A DNA stretch of 64,000 nt from Nannocystis punicea (lineage in GTDB: Bacteria; Myxococcota_A; Polyangia; Nannocystales; Nannocystaceae): NCBI RefSeq assembly GCF_026965555.1, contig NZ_CP114040.1, positions 8,406,001 to 8,470,000 on the forward strand. The letters are read 5' to 3'. Positions 17,776-27,049 of this stretch are shown here, in pieces (the first letter of the stretch is position 1; every line of letters starts with the position of its first letter). The notes under the pieces are model-generated. The model ran no database searches. It worked only from the letters and a program-made list of their open reading frames with translations, and had not been told where the DNA came from. The position numbers and the translations under genes were made by a program.

Positions 17776-18606
17776 TCACGCGGTGCCGGCGGCGATGGCG
17801 TCCTGAAGGCGCGGGTACTCCGGGCGGAAGCCGAGGTCCTCGCGGATCCGGCGGACGTCGAGCACGATGTCGAACGCGCGCGCAGTCTCGGCGGCGGAGC
17901 CGTCGGGCGGCGGCGCCCCGACCGAGGCAAAGAGCGTCGCCAGGTCGGGCGCCTCGTCATCGGCGACGTTGTAGATCCGGTGCGACGGCGACGCCGTGTC
18001 GAGCACGCGCGCGACCGCCTGCGCGACGTCGGCGTGGTGAGCGATCGACATGCGCTGCGCCGGCGGGAAGCCGCGCATCATCGGGACCGCTTCCTCGACA
18101 TGCGGATCGCCGTCGCCGTAGACGAACGGAAGGCGGAGCACGCGGACGTCGAGGCCGTCGAGCGCGAAGAGAGCGCGCTCGGCGGCGAGCTTGCTCGCCG
18201 GATATGCCGCTGCCGGCGTGCATGGATCGTCCTCGCGTGCGAGGCGCCCGCCGGTCGCGCCGTACACCAACCCGGTGCTCGTGAACACGAAGCGCTTCAC
18301 CGACGCGGCGCGTGCCGCGGAGGCGAGGTTCTGCGTGCCGAGGTCGTTGACGGCGTGCGCCTGCTCCGGCGTCGCCCCGCGGAAGAACGCGGCGCAGTGG
18401 ACGACCGCGTCGACGCCGCGCACCGCGGCCTCGAGCGACGCGACGTCGAGCAGGTCGCCCCGCACGAGCTCCACGTCGCGCCCGCGCAGCGCCTCGGCGC
18501 GGCCCGGATCGCGCACGAGGGCGCGCACGTGACGACCGCGGTCGGCGAGGCGACGAGCGAGACGGCTTCCGACCTTTCCGGTCGCTCCTGTGACGAGAAT
18601 CTTCAT
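17776..18606 (-). CDS. NAD-dependent epimerase/dehydratase
   Basis: 276 residues from ATG 18606, which starts directly with the Rossmann loop MKILVTGATGKVGSRLARRL. Further extended-SDR signatures are DVELVRGDLLD, DAVVHCAAFF, FVFTSTGLVYGA and the catalytic-type YPASKLAAE (Tyr-x3-Lys). The C-terminal half (LPFVYGDGDPHVEEAVPMM) matches NAD-dependent epimerases acting on nucleotide sugars or related hydroxy compounds. The substrate is unknown. It converges with the short ORF at 17355 and is followed upstream by the kinase gene in the same direction. Confidence 0.88.
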   Translation of the reverse strand: MKILVTGATGKVGSRLARRLADRGRHVRALVRDPGRAEALRGRDVELVRGDLLDVASLEAAVRGVDAVVHCAAFFRGATPEQAHAVNDLGTQNLASAARAASVKRFVFTSTGLVYGATGGRLAREDDPCTPAAAYPASKLAAERALFALDGLDVRVLRLPFVYGDGDPHVEEAVPMMRGFPPAQRMSIAHHADVAQAVARVLDTASPSHRIYNVADDEAPDLATLFASVGAPPPDGSAAETARAFDIVLDVRRIREDLGFRPEYPRLQDAIAAGTA

Positions 18607-18802
18607 GGGGCGGACCGTAGCGAGCGACGCGACGGGTGGATTGGAAAAACCGGACAACGTCGCGGCCCCGGTCGTGCGGGCGAGCCATGCGCTCGCGCGC
18701 CGCCCATCGCCGGTCTTGCGGCCCGAGCGGCGTCGCGGGCGGACCACCGTCGCCTGCGTCGTGTCGCCGGGATGATGAGGTCCGGCCCTGCCCTGGCGAA
18801 CC

Positions 18803-21800
18803 TCACGGGCCCACGTCGGCGAGCAAGCCGGCGAGCGCCGGCTCCGCGAGCATGCGCTCGCGGGTCCGCTCCGGCGTGACGCTGCGGCGAACCGCCGCCT
18901 GCGCGTGCATCCGGGCCTGCGCCGGCGACTCCGGGGCCAACAGGCGCGCGAGCGCGGCGTGGACCTCGGAGAGCTCCTCGTCCTCGTCGGCGTCCGGGTC
19001 CGCGAGCTCGAGCGCCGCCTCGAGGTCGCGGATCGCCGGGGCGGTCCGGCCCTCGGACGCCGCCAGCTGCCCGCGCAGCGCCAGCAACCGGGCGAGCGCC
19101 GCGTGCTCTTCGGGGCTCGTCGGGGTCGCCGCGGCGAGCGCGTGCAGCCCGGCGAGCGCGGCCCGGCGGACCTCGCCGTCGCCGAGGTGGGCGCGCAGCC
19201 CGGACCACACGTCGACCATCGCCGGCAGCAGCGCCGCGCCGACGCCGACCAGCGCGGCCGCGACGAGCGGGCGCGTGCGGACGAGGAGGGCGAGGTCGGC
19301 CCGCGCCGCCGGGTCGAGCAGGACAGGGGCGGCGGGCACGATGTCTCGCTCGAGCGCCGCGAGGTCGCCGAGGCGGGCGTGCGTGACCAGCCGGATCGCG
19401 TGCTCGCGCGCCGTGGTCGCCGGCATGTCCGAAAGGACAGCCCCTGCCGCCGCCGGGTCGTCGTCGACGAGGTGCCGGGCCGCGACGTCCCATGGGGTCT
19501 CGGCGGTCGGCGTGGCGAGACGGGCGCCGTGGACCCGGATCTCCCGCAACGCGCCCATGGCCAGCGCGGGCCGCTGGTTGGTGGACCGGGCCGAGACGAC
19601 GAACCGCAGCGCGGCGCCGGCCGGGGGCCCCCCGATGCCGGTCCAGCGGCCCGTCCCGCCGTCGGCCGAACACTCGGCGGTGCCGTCGGCGAACCACGCG
19701 ACGCGCACGACGACTCGCCCCGGGGCCGCGGCCGAGGCGATGTCCTGCTGGCCGAGGAGCGCGCCCCCGAGGTCGCCGCGGCGGCACGAGATGCCGCGAT
19801 GGAGCGACCGCTCGTCGGCGGTGCCGCACACGGCGGCGGCCAGCCACTCCGCGCCGTGCTCGTCGTCGATGCCGATCGTCAGGCAGGCACCGCTCTCGAG
19901 CCACGACGTCTCGACCTCGGCCTCGAAGGCCAGCGCCGACCCGTCCCACGCCAGCGGGACCTCGGCGAGCGGGGCTGGACCGGCGGCGGCGACGACCTCG
20001 AGGCGCTCGCCGACCGGGTCGCGCCGCAGCCCCGCGGGGCGGACGAATCGCCACGCCTCGAGGTCGGGGTCGAGCCCGACGCCGACCCGCACGAGCGGGT
20101 CCAGACGCAGGGCGAGCCGGCGCGCCTCGGCGACGGCGGCGGCGTCGGCCTGCGGATCGCCGGCGAGCGCGGTCGCGGCGGCGTGCGCCTCGGACCAGCG
20201 GCCGAGGCGGCTCAGGGCCGCGGCGCGGCGGGCCAGCGGGCGCGGACCGGTGAGGCTGCGGTCGATCGCCTCGGCCCGCGCATCGTCGCCGACGGCGGTC
20301 CAAAGCGCCGCGGCCCGGTCCAGCAGGTGGTGGCGAAGCTGCGGCTCGCCGGCCATCGCCGCGAGGTCGACGAACGCCGTCGCCGCGTCGGCGGACCGGC
20401 CCATGGCCGCCAACGCCTCGGTTCGGGCGACGCGATCGGCCAGCCACGCGTCGGCGATGTCCGGCGGAGCGACGGCCTCCGCGGCGGTCCGCAGGTCGGG
20501 CGGCGCCTCGTCGCCGGCGCCGAGGACCCACGCCTCGTAGCCTGGCAACATCCGCACGACCACCTCGTCGGCCGCATCGGCGTCGACCTGGACCGCGGCC
20601 CACGGGTCGATGCCACCGATCGTCCGCCACGACGCCTGCCCGCCCGCGTCGCGCACGACCCGCATCCCGTGCTGCCGCCCGAACTTCCCGGCATGCAGTA
20701 GCTCGTCGGTTCCGTCCGCGTCCAGGTCGGCGGCGAACAGACGCTCGCCGGTCCTCGACAGCGAGGCCTCGAGGTCGGGCATCGCCGTGGTGCCGATTTC
20801 CACGAGCGCCGCGCCGGTCCACACCAACACCGTGTAGGCCGCGTCCTGGGCGACGACCAGCGCGCGCGACGAACCGCGGCGGATCCCCACCACCGCGCGC
20901 GCACCGGGCAGCGTCCGCCGGTGCACCAGCTCGAGCTCGCCGCGCGCGTCGGCCTGGAACACCCGGACGTCGTCGGCAGGCGAGTCGAAGGCCGCGACCA
21001 GCTCGTCGCGGCCGTCGCCGTCGAGGTCGCCGCTCCACCCGTCGACCAGCGCCGCGCCGGTGCGGTGGGTCCCCGCGTGCGCCGGCCGGGCGCCGAGCGA
21101 CGGCGGGTCCTCGAGCCGCCAGAACCCCTGGTACGGCCAGACGTGCGAGTACACGGACGCCACCCGCCCGTCGGCCAGCCGCAGCCCCCGCGTTGGCGAC
21201 GAACACGTGCTCGATCCGCCACAGTTCGAGCGCCGGCGCGGCGAGATCGACGACCTGCCAGCCGTCGCGCACCGCCAGGGTCGTGCCCGGGAACACGGGG
21301 AGGCTGCCGGCGGCCCGGCCGATCGTCGCCAGCGAGCGGTCCAGCAGCCTCGTGTCCTCGTACCCGCTCTCCGCCGCGAACGCTGCCGCGCCGCCGGGGC
21401 CGAGCGCGTCGAACCGGTACATCAGCCACCCGAGCGGCCGCCCGCGGGCCAACGCCGCCAGCGACGCGCGCCACGGGTCGTCCGGCGCGAGCGACTCGAC
21501 CGCGCCGGCGCCGTCGCGCAGGCCGAACGCGGCGATCGCCGCGTGCTCGTCGACCGTGGCGTCGCCGAGCCCGCGCGCCCGCTGCTCCGCGACCACGCGG
21601 GCCAGCTCCGGCGCGTCGCCCCTCGCGGCGAACACCGCGGCCAGCGCCCGCATCGCCGCCGCGACGTCGTCCGGGTCCGTCGCCTCGACGTACGTGCGCG
21701 CGTAGGCGGCGAGCGCCTCCTCGACGCGCCTGTCGGCCAGCGCCCGGTCCCCGCGCAGCAGCCACGCCCGCCCGAGCGCCCGCGTGCGGCGGTGGTCCGG

Positions 21801-22883
21801 CTCGGCGATGAACCCCGAGAGCGCCGGCTCCGGCGCGTCCGCGGCGGCGATCGCCGCGAGCCGGTCCGCGGCCCTGGCCTCGGTCTCGGCCCGGTCCCAC
21901 CACCCGTGCAGCGCCACCCCGCCGAGCGCCAGGACGCCGGCGATCAGGGCCACCCCCGCGGTCCGGCCGGCGATCCGACGCTGCCGTCGCCGCGTCATCG
22001 CCGCCTCGATCGCGCCGAGCAGCGCGTGCATCGTCTGCCAGCGCGCCTCGGGCCGCGGGTCCAGCCCCCGTTCCGCGAGCGGTGCGAGCCACCCCGGCAC
22101 CGTCCCGGACACCGCCCCGTGCCGCAGCGCCTCGCGTACCGTGTCGGCGTCGGCGTCGGGCGGCGGGCTCTTGCCGGTGAACAGCTCGCAGACCACGACG
22201 CAGTACCCGTAGATGTCGCTCACGACCCCGGCGGGCCGGCCCTCGCGCTGCTCCGGCGCCATGTATCCCGGGGTCCCGAGCACCGCGCCGACGACCGTGG
22301 CGTGCAGGGCCGGAGCGCCGGCCTCCCCCGCGAGCTCGCCCGCGTCCAGGCGGGCGAGGCCGAAGTCCATGACGCGCACGCGGCCGTCTTCGCCGACCAT
22401 CACGTTGTCGGGTTTGAAGTCGCGATGGACGAGCCCGCGGTCGTGCGCCGCCGCCAGCCCGCGACCGGCCTGCAGCGCGACCTCGAGGCGCACGTCGACG
22501 GCCGGTCGATGCGCGCGCAGCCAGTCGCGCAGCGTGTCGCCGACGACCAGCTCCATCGCCAGGTAGACGCGGCCCTCGTGCTCGCCGGCCTCGTGGATCG
22601 TCACGACGTTCGGGTGGGACAGGCGGGCCAGCGCCTGCGCCTCGCGCAGCAGGCGGGCCTGTGTCGTGGGGCGGGCGTCGGGCGTGCCGAGCAGCTTGAG
22701 CGCGACGCGGCGCCCGAGCAGCTCGTCGCGCGCCAGGTGGACCTCGCCCATGCCGCCGCGTCCGAGCATGCCGAGCAGCGTGTAGCGGCCGATCCGCGCG
22801 GGCGCCGGGAGGCCCTGCGCCCGCGGTCCCGTCCCCGCGCTCACCGTCGCGGCCGTCGTTCGCTCGTTCTCGTCGCGGAGCAT
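18803..22883 (-). CDS. membrane Ser/Thr protein kinase with FG-GAP-like sensor region (one frameshift)
   Basis: From ATG 22883: a PknB-type kinase with GRGGMG (residues 41-46), Lys63, HRDFKPDN (153-160), DFGLA (173-177) and MAPE (208-211). A transmembrane helix follows (about 306-328), then an outer region with TPR-like helices. At a run of five C (21185-21189, G5 in the gene) the frame shifts. Removing one base restores AGLRLADGRVASVYSHVWPY and continues without a break to the stop at 18803, giving about 1359 residues. The outer part contains FG-GAP/VCBS-like DxDxDG loops (SGDLDGDGRDELVAAFD, FAADLDADGTDELLHAG), a lectin-like beta segment and a final helical repeat region. The architecture suggests sensing of an external ligand with intracellular kinase output. 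It is divergent from the FHA gene. Confidence 0.85.
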
Positions 22884-23014
22884 CACGGGATCGCGCGAAT
22901 TCGTCGCGGACGACGAGCACCGGCAGCCTAGCACGCAGCGCCAGCCCCAGGCCGCGGTGGCGATCGCGCGTCCTGGACGGCCTCCGGGCCGCCCGTCATG
23001 ATTCGTGGCCATCC

Positions 23015-23938
23015 GTGGGGCGTCTGACGACCAGCAGCGGCGACACCGCATGGCAGCTGCGGGAGCGCAACATCCTCGGCCGCTCGCGCAAGTGCACGAT
23101 CCAGCTGCTCGCGCCCTCCGTGTCCGGCGAGCACGCCCTCCTGCGCTGGGCCGGCGGTCACTGGCATCTTCAGGACCTCCACAGCCGCAACGGCGTGTAC
23201 GTCGCCGGCCGGCGCCTGGCCCCCGACGAGCGGCTCGCTCTCGGCCCTGGCGCCGAGATCGGCCTCGGGGACCCGGGCGGCCTCGTGCTCGTCGACGCCG
23301 GCCCGCCCGACGCGTTCGCCGTCCCCGAGGGCGGCGGCGCGGTGCTCGTCGCGGAGGCCGGCCTCTTGACCCTGCCCGATCCGTCCGACCCCGCGACGAT
23401 CTACCGCGGACCGCACGGGTGGTACCTCGAGCACGCCGGCAACGTCCGCGAGGTCCACGATGAAGAAGTCGTCCGCATCGGCGACATCGCCTGGCACCTC
23501 GCCCTCCCCGAGTCGCTGCCGCCCACCGCCGAGGCCGCCGAGGCGCCGGCGCGGATCGCCGACCTGCGCCTGCACTTCGCCGTCCGGCCCGACACGGAGT
23601 ACGTCGAGCTCGTCGCCTTCCACGGCGCGTCCGCGCTCGACTTCAAGGCCCGGACCTGCCACTACCCGCTGCTGCTGCTCGCGCGCGAGCGCCTGCGTCA
23701 CAGCCGTCTGGCGCCCGCGCAGCAGGGCTGGGTCCTCCAGGAGGAGCTGCTCATGGCCCTGCAGGTCGACCGCAACCAGCTCTATGTCGACATCCACCGC
23801 CTGCGCCAGCAATTCGCCCAGGCCGGCGTCCTGGACGCGGCCCGGATCGTCGAACGCCGGCCGGGAACGCGGCAGCTACGGATCGGCACGGCGCACCTCG
23901 AGATCGCGCAACTCGACCGCCCGCTCGTCTCCGGATGA
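23015..23938 (+). CDS. FHA-domain protein with C-terminal winged-helix-like region
   Basis: 307 residues from GTG 23015; no ATG is available in frame. Residues 15-85 hold the FHA phosphothreonine-binding signature: ILGRSRKCTIQL, then SVSGEHALLRW, then DLHSRNGVYVAGRRL (the Gly-Arg, Ser-x2-His and Ser-x-Asn-Gly positions). A second, less conserved beta domain follows. The last 110 residues (YPLLLLARERLRHSRL, QVDRNQLYVDIHRLRQQFAQ) look like a winged-helix/response-regulator-type DNA-binding or docking fold. It starts 132 bases from the divergent kinase gene. FHA proteins next to PknB-type kinases are usually their phosphorylated targets, so this is probably the kinase's output partner. Confidence 0.88.
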   Translation: MGRLTTSSGDTAWQLRERNILGRSRKCTIQLLAPSVSGEHALLRWAGGHWHLQDLHSRNGVYVAGRRLAPDERLALGPGAEIGLGDPGGLVLVDAGPPDAFAVPEGGGAVLVAEAGLLTLPDPSDPATIYRGPHGWYLEHAGNVREVHDEEVVRIGDIAWHLALPESLPPTAEAAEAPARIADLRLHFAVRPDTEYVELVAFHGASALDFKARTCHYPLLLLARERLRHSRLAPAQQGWVLQEELLMALQVDRNQLYVDIHRLRQQFAQAGVLDAARIVERRPGTRQLRIGTAHLEIAQLDRPLVSG

Positions 23939-24005
23939 GAGCAGCGAGCGATCGGCTGCGCGGCGCAGTGGGCTCATGTCGGCGCGTCCCCGGCCCGCCC
24001 CGCGC

Positions 24006-24338
24006 ATCAACCTGTCTCTTGCGACAGCCGATATTGCGGGGTCCGACCCGCTCATAAACCTGTCTCTTGCGACAGCCGACACTGCGGGACCCGACCCGCT
24101 CATCCACCTGTCTCTTGCGACAGCCGACACCGCGGGCCCGGCCCGGCCATCAACCTGTCTCTTGCGAATTCGACACCGCGGGGCTCGACCAGGCCATCAA
24201 CCTGTCTCTTGCGACAGCCGATATCGCGGGCCCGACCCGCTCATCAACCTGTCTCTTGCGACAGCCGACCCCGCCGGGCCCGACCCGCTCATCAACCTGT
24301 CTCTTGCGACAGCCGACACCGCGGGACCCGCCGGCTCC
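24006..24338. repeat. seven-unit tandem repeat, 47-48 bp, each with a small hairpin
   Basis: Units start at 24006, 24054, 24102, 24149, 24196, 24243 and 24291. Each opens with AT(C/A)(A/C)ACC and the core CCTGTCTCTTGCGACAGCC, where CTGTC and GACAG pair across the loop TCTTGC. The remaining 22 or so bases are also similar between units (GCGGG-CCCGACCCGCTC type), so this is a minisatellite, not spacers. Unit 4 has lost CAG and reads GCGAATTCG. The array lies between the ends of two convergent genes. On the minus strand it could encode 16-residue repeats (ARDRLMSGSGPA) but the frame breaks at the 47-bp units. Confidence 0.9.
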
Positions 24339-24398
24339 GCATCGACGTGAGGGACCGCGAGATCGGCGAACGCCGCCTGGAGGCCGCCGACGCGAGCG

Positions 24399-26498
24399 TC
24401 ACGTCGAGGCCCGGCGACGGCGCCTGACCGCGATGGCGCCGACGAGCAGCAGCAGCCCGCCCGCGTCGGGATTGCGCGCGTCGCAGCCGCAGCCGGCGTC
24501 GCCCGCGCCGGCCGGGCCCGTGTCGGTCTCGTCGGTGCCGCCGGAGGCGGTGCTCGAGCCGCCGTCGTCGGGCCCGCCCGTCGGGCCGGCACCGCCGGTC
24601 GACGAGTCGCCGCCCGACATCGATTCGCCGCCCGACATCGAGTCGCCGCCCGACATCGAGTCGCCGTCGGAGGCCGAGCTGGTCGGGATCTCGCCGGTCG
24701 TCGACGGCTCGCCGGTCGTCGTGTCGGGGTCGCAGCCCTCGTCGATCTCGGCGTCGCAGTCGTTGTCGAGGCCGTCGTCGCACAGCTCGGCGTCGGCGGG
24801 CGTGCAGGTGCAGGCGTGGGCCACGGGGTCGCAGATCCACCCGGCCGTGCAGTGGCCGTCGTCGAGGCAGCCGACGCACGCCTTGGGCTCGCTCGCGGCG
24901 TCGCAGTGGGGCAGGTCCGGGTCGGTGCATTGCGCGTCGGTCTCGCACTGCTCGACGACCACCGAGGTCGGCGCGCCCGGGAAGTTGCCGTCGCCGGTCG
25001 GCGTCTCGGCCGGCTCGGCGCCGAGCTGGCCGGCCGCGCCGATGAGGGCCTGATTGTCGATCTGCCCCGAGCTGTCGGCGTCGATGGTCACGCGGAACTT
25101 CACCGTGGCGGACGCATCGATCGCCAGCGTCCCGCCGGCGGCCTCGTTGGCGTCCGCACCCAGGCGGACCACCAGCGAGTTCGTGTTCGCGTCGTACTCG
25201 CCCTGGTCGTCGCCCGCGGCGTCGGTCTTGGCGCCGGCGTTGTCACCCGCGGCGATCTCGAGCGAGCCCGGCACGTAGGTCACGCCGGTCGGCAGCGGGT
25301 CGGTGAGGGCGACCTCGATCGCGACGTCGCTGCCGGTGTTGGTCACCTCGATCGTGTACTCGAGCTCGTCGCCGGCCACGAGCGCGCCGCCGTTCACGTC
25401 GACGGCCGTCTTGGTCGACGTCGTGAAGTCGGGCCGGAGGTCGGAGATCGAGGTGATGAAGCCGGACAGGAAGTACTGGTCGCCGGCGGTGCTCGCCGTC
25501 AGCGTCGCCTGGGTCTGCCCCGCCGTGAGCTTGGCGGTGACGTCGACGGTGTCGAGGTCGAGGCCCGACATTGAGTGCGGCGCGCCCGTGAGCTGGGGGA
25601 GGTCGCCGGGGACCGACAGCGGCGCGCCGAACTGCGAGCGCGTGCTGTTGAAGAAGTTGTTGGCCGGGTTTGCGCCGTTGCCGAGGGCCGGGCCGCCCCC
25701 GAAGAAGAACTGGTCCCCCGAGAGGCCGACGTCGCCCTCGAACGCGACCAGGCCCAGCTTGCCCTCGATACCGCCGTCGGGGACCAGGAACCCCTCGAGC
25801 AGGATGTCGAGGGACGCCTCGCTGGCCACCAGGTCGAACCCGTCGAACACCGCGAGGTTGCGCGTCGGCTCGCCCGGGTCCTGGTAGAGGACGACCATCC
25901 ACCAGCCGGCGAAGGTCCCCTCGCTGTTGACGTTCGGCAGCACGGAGGTGTCGACCCCGCCGACCCTGTAGGACCCGGAGCCGTGCTGCTGGACCAGGTC
26001 GGTGACGTCGGCGCTGCACTGGTAGGCGTTGAACGGGGTGGTCACGCAGTGCATCGAGCCGTCGATGTCGGCCGAGAACACGCCCGGGCGGTCGAGCGTG
26101 ACGATGCCGTCGGACCCGGGGGCGTCGACGGAGGCGGCCCAGTAGAGGAACGCGTGCGAGGCGGCGGCGTCCGGCGGGAGCTCGAGGACCGCCGAGCTGC
26201 GAGCAGCGGTGGCCGCGACCGTCACGTTGGCCTCGGCCTCGCCAGGGGCCGGCGAGTCGGCGCTCCAGTACACGTCGATCGCGCCGTCGGCCGTGTTCGT
26301 GCCGCACATCCCGACGGCGCCGACGACCGGCATCGGCACGTTCGCGGCGCAGTTATGCCCGAGCGTGTTGCCGATGAGCGCGAAGTCGCCGCGCTGGGTG
26401 ACCTGCACCCGCAGCGCCGGCGCGGCCTCGGCATCGGCCACGAACCACAACCAACCCGCGATCGCGGGCAGACCCACTCCAAGACCAAGCTTTCGCAT
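24399..26498 (-). CDS. secreted DUF11-domain surface protein with MYXO-CTERM-like tail
   Basis: 699 residues from ATG 26498, with GGAG 8 bases upstream. A Sec signal (GLPAIAGWLWFVADAEA) is cut near residue 25. Residues 30-330 form a large beta-rich domain (FLYWAASVDAPGSDGIVTLD, WWMVVLYQDPGEPTRNLAVF). Residues 335-490 are a DUF11-type module (YTIEVTNTGSDVAIEVALTD). A Cys-rich stretch and LDNDCDAEIDEGC follow, then a linker with four tandem 6-7-residue DSMSGG-type units (about 24600-24670). The end has GCGCD, a hydrophobic helix (GGLLLLVGAIAV) and RRRRR, the layout of MYXO-CTERM sorting signals, where the Cys is processed for surface anchoring. A tandem 11-bp box lies 55-71 bases upstream. Confidence 0.88.
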   Translation of the reverse strand: MRKLGLGVGLPAIAGWLWFVADAEAAPALRVQVTQRGDFALIGNTLGHNCAANVPMPVVGAVGMCGTNTADGAIDVYWSADSPAPGEAEANVTVAATAARSSAVLELPPDAAASHAFLYWAASVDAPGSDGIVTLDRPGVFSADIDGSMHCVTTPFNAYQCSADVTDLVQQHGSGSYRVGGVDTSVLPNVNSEGTFAGWWMVVLYQDPGEPTRNLAVFDGFDLVASEASLDILLEGFLVPDGGIEGKLGLVAFEGDVGLSGDQFFFGGGPALGNGANPANNFFNSTRSQFGAPLSVPGDLPQLTGAPHSMSGLDLDTVDVTAKLTAGQTQATLTASTAGDQYFLSGFITSISDLRPDFTTSTKTAVDVNGGALVAGDELEYTIEVTNTGSDVAIEVALTDPLPTGVTYVPGSLEIAAGDNAGAKTDAAGDDQGEYDANTNSLVVRLGADANEAAGGTLAIDASATVKFRVTIDADSSGQIDNQALIGAAGQLGAEPAETPTGDGNFPGAPTSVVVEQCETDAQCTDPDLPHCDAASEPKACVGCLDDGHCTAGWICDPVAHACTCTPADAELCDDGLDNDCDAEIDEGCDPDTTTGEPSTTGEIPTSSASDGDSMSGGDSMSGGESMSGGDSSTGGAGPTGGPDDGGSSTASGGTDETDTGPAGAGDAGCGCDARNPDAGGLLLLVGAIAVRRRRRAST

Positions 26499-27049
26499 TT
26501 CGATGACTCCGAAAGGTGCCATCGACCCTACCGTCGGCGCGGGGCGAGGAACTTACAGGCAAATTACAGCCGCGGCACGCGCCCCGGGCCGTCGTCGCTC
26601 ACCGCCGGCACGACAAGTCCTCGTCGTCACCGGCGCGCTCGACTCGCTCGGTCGGTGGATTGTCGAGATTGACGATCTCGATCCCGCCGCGCCCGCGTCG
26701 AGGCGAGCGCCAGGATCACGCAGCAGCGCGTCCTGGAGGTCGAGTCATTCCTGAGCGCGATCCGGCGCGGCCTCTGGAAGATGGCCGAGCGCCGAGAGCC
26801 CATGCGGGGAAGTTGTTCGATCGGCGCGGGCGCTCGCCGGTCGAGGGGCGCATGCCCGCGCTGTCCCTCGAGGCGCCGCGTCGAAGCGGCCCCGGGGCAT
26901 GGACACTTCCGGGCCGAGTCGCGTGCTCGGCACGGGTCGCGAGCGGCGCTCGGACGACACGTGTATGCTCAATACAGACGGGCCAATTGAATCCCGACAC
27001 GCGATCACGACCCGGTGAGCAAGGCGCCGACGCGTCCGACAAGGACACC
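26499..27049. other. divergent intergenic region between surface protein and TPR kinase
   Basis: About 550 bases. It holds the TGTAA boxes near its left end and, on the right, candidate starts for the kinase: TTG 26987 and GTG 27050. Frames across it are open only because stops are rare in this composition; none shows protein-like sequence. Confidence 0.4.
26553..26569 (-). promoter_or_regulatory. tandem CTGTAA boxes, 11-bp spacing
   Basis: Read on the minus strand: CTGTAATTTGC directly followed by CTGTAAGTTCC. Direct 6-bp repeats on the same face at 11-bp spacing are how OmpR/PhoB-type response regulators bind. The element lies 55-71 bases before the start of the surface protein gene at 26498, in its orientation. 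Similar elements occur at 39671 and 58230. Confidence 0.45.

Noticed and set aside
18603..21180. Continuation of the kinase frame past the C5 run
   Set aside because: Becomes Arg/Gly/Pro-rich low-complexity sequence, while the adjacent frame gives sensible protein; it is out of frame.
24006..24338. CRISPR-like array
   Set aside because: The inter-core segments are similar to one another, not unique spacers, and no cas genes are nearby.
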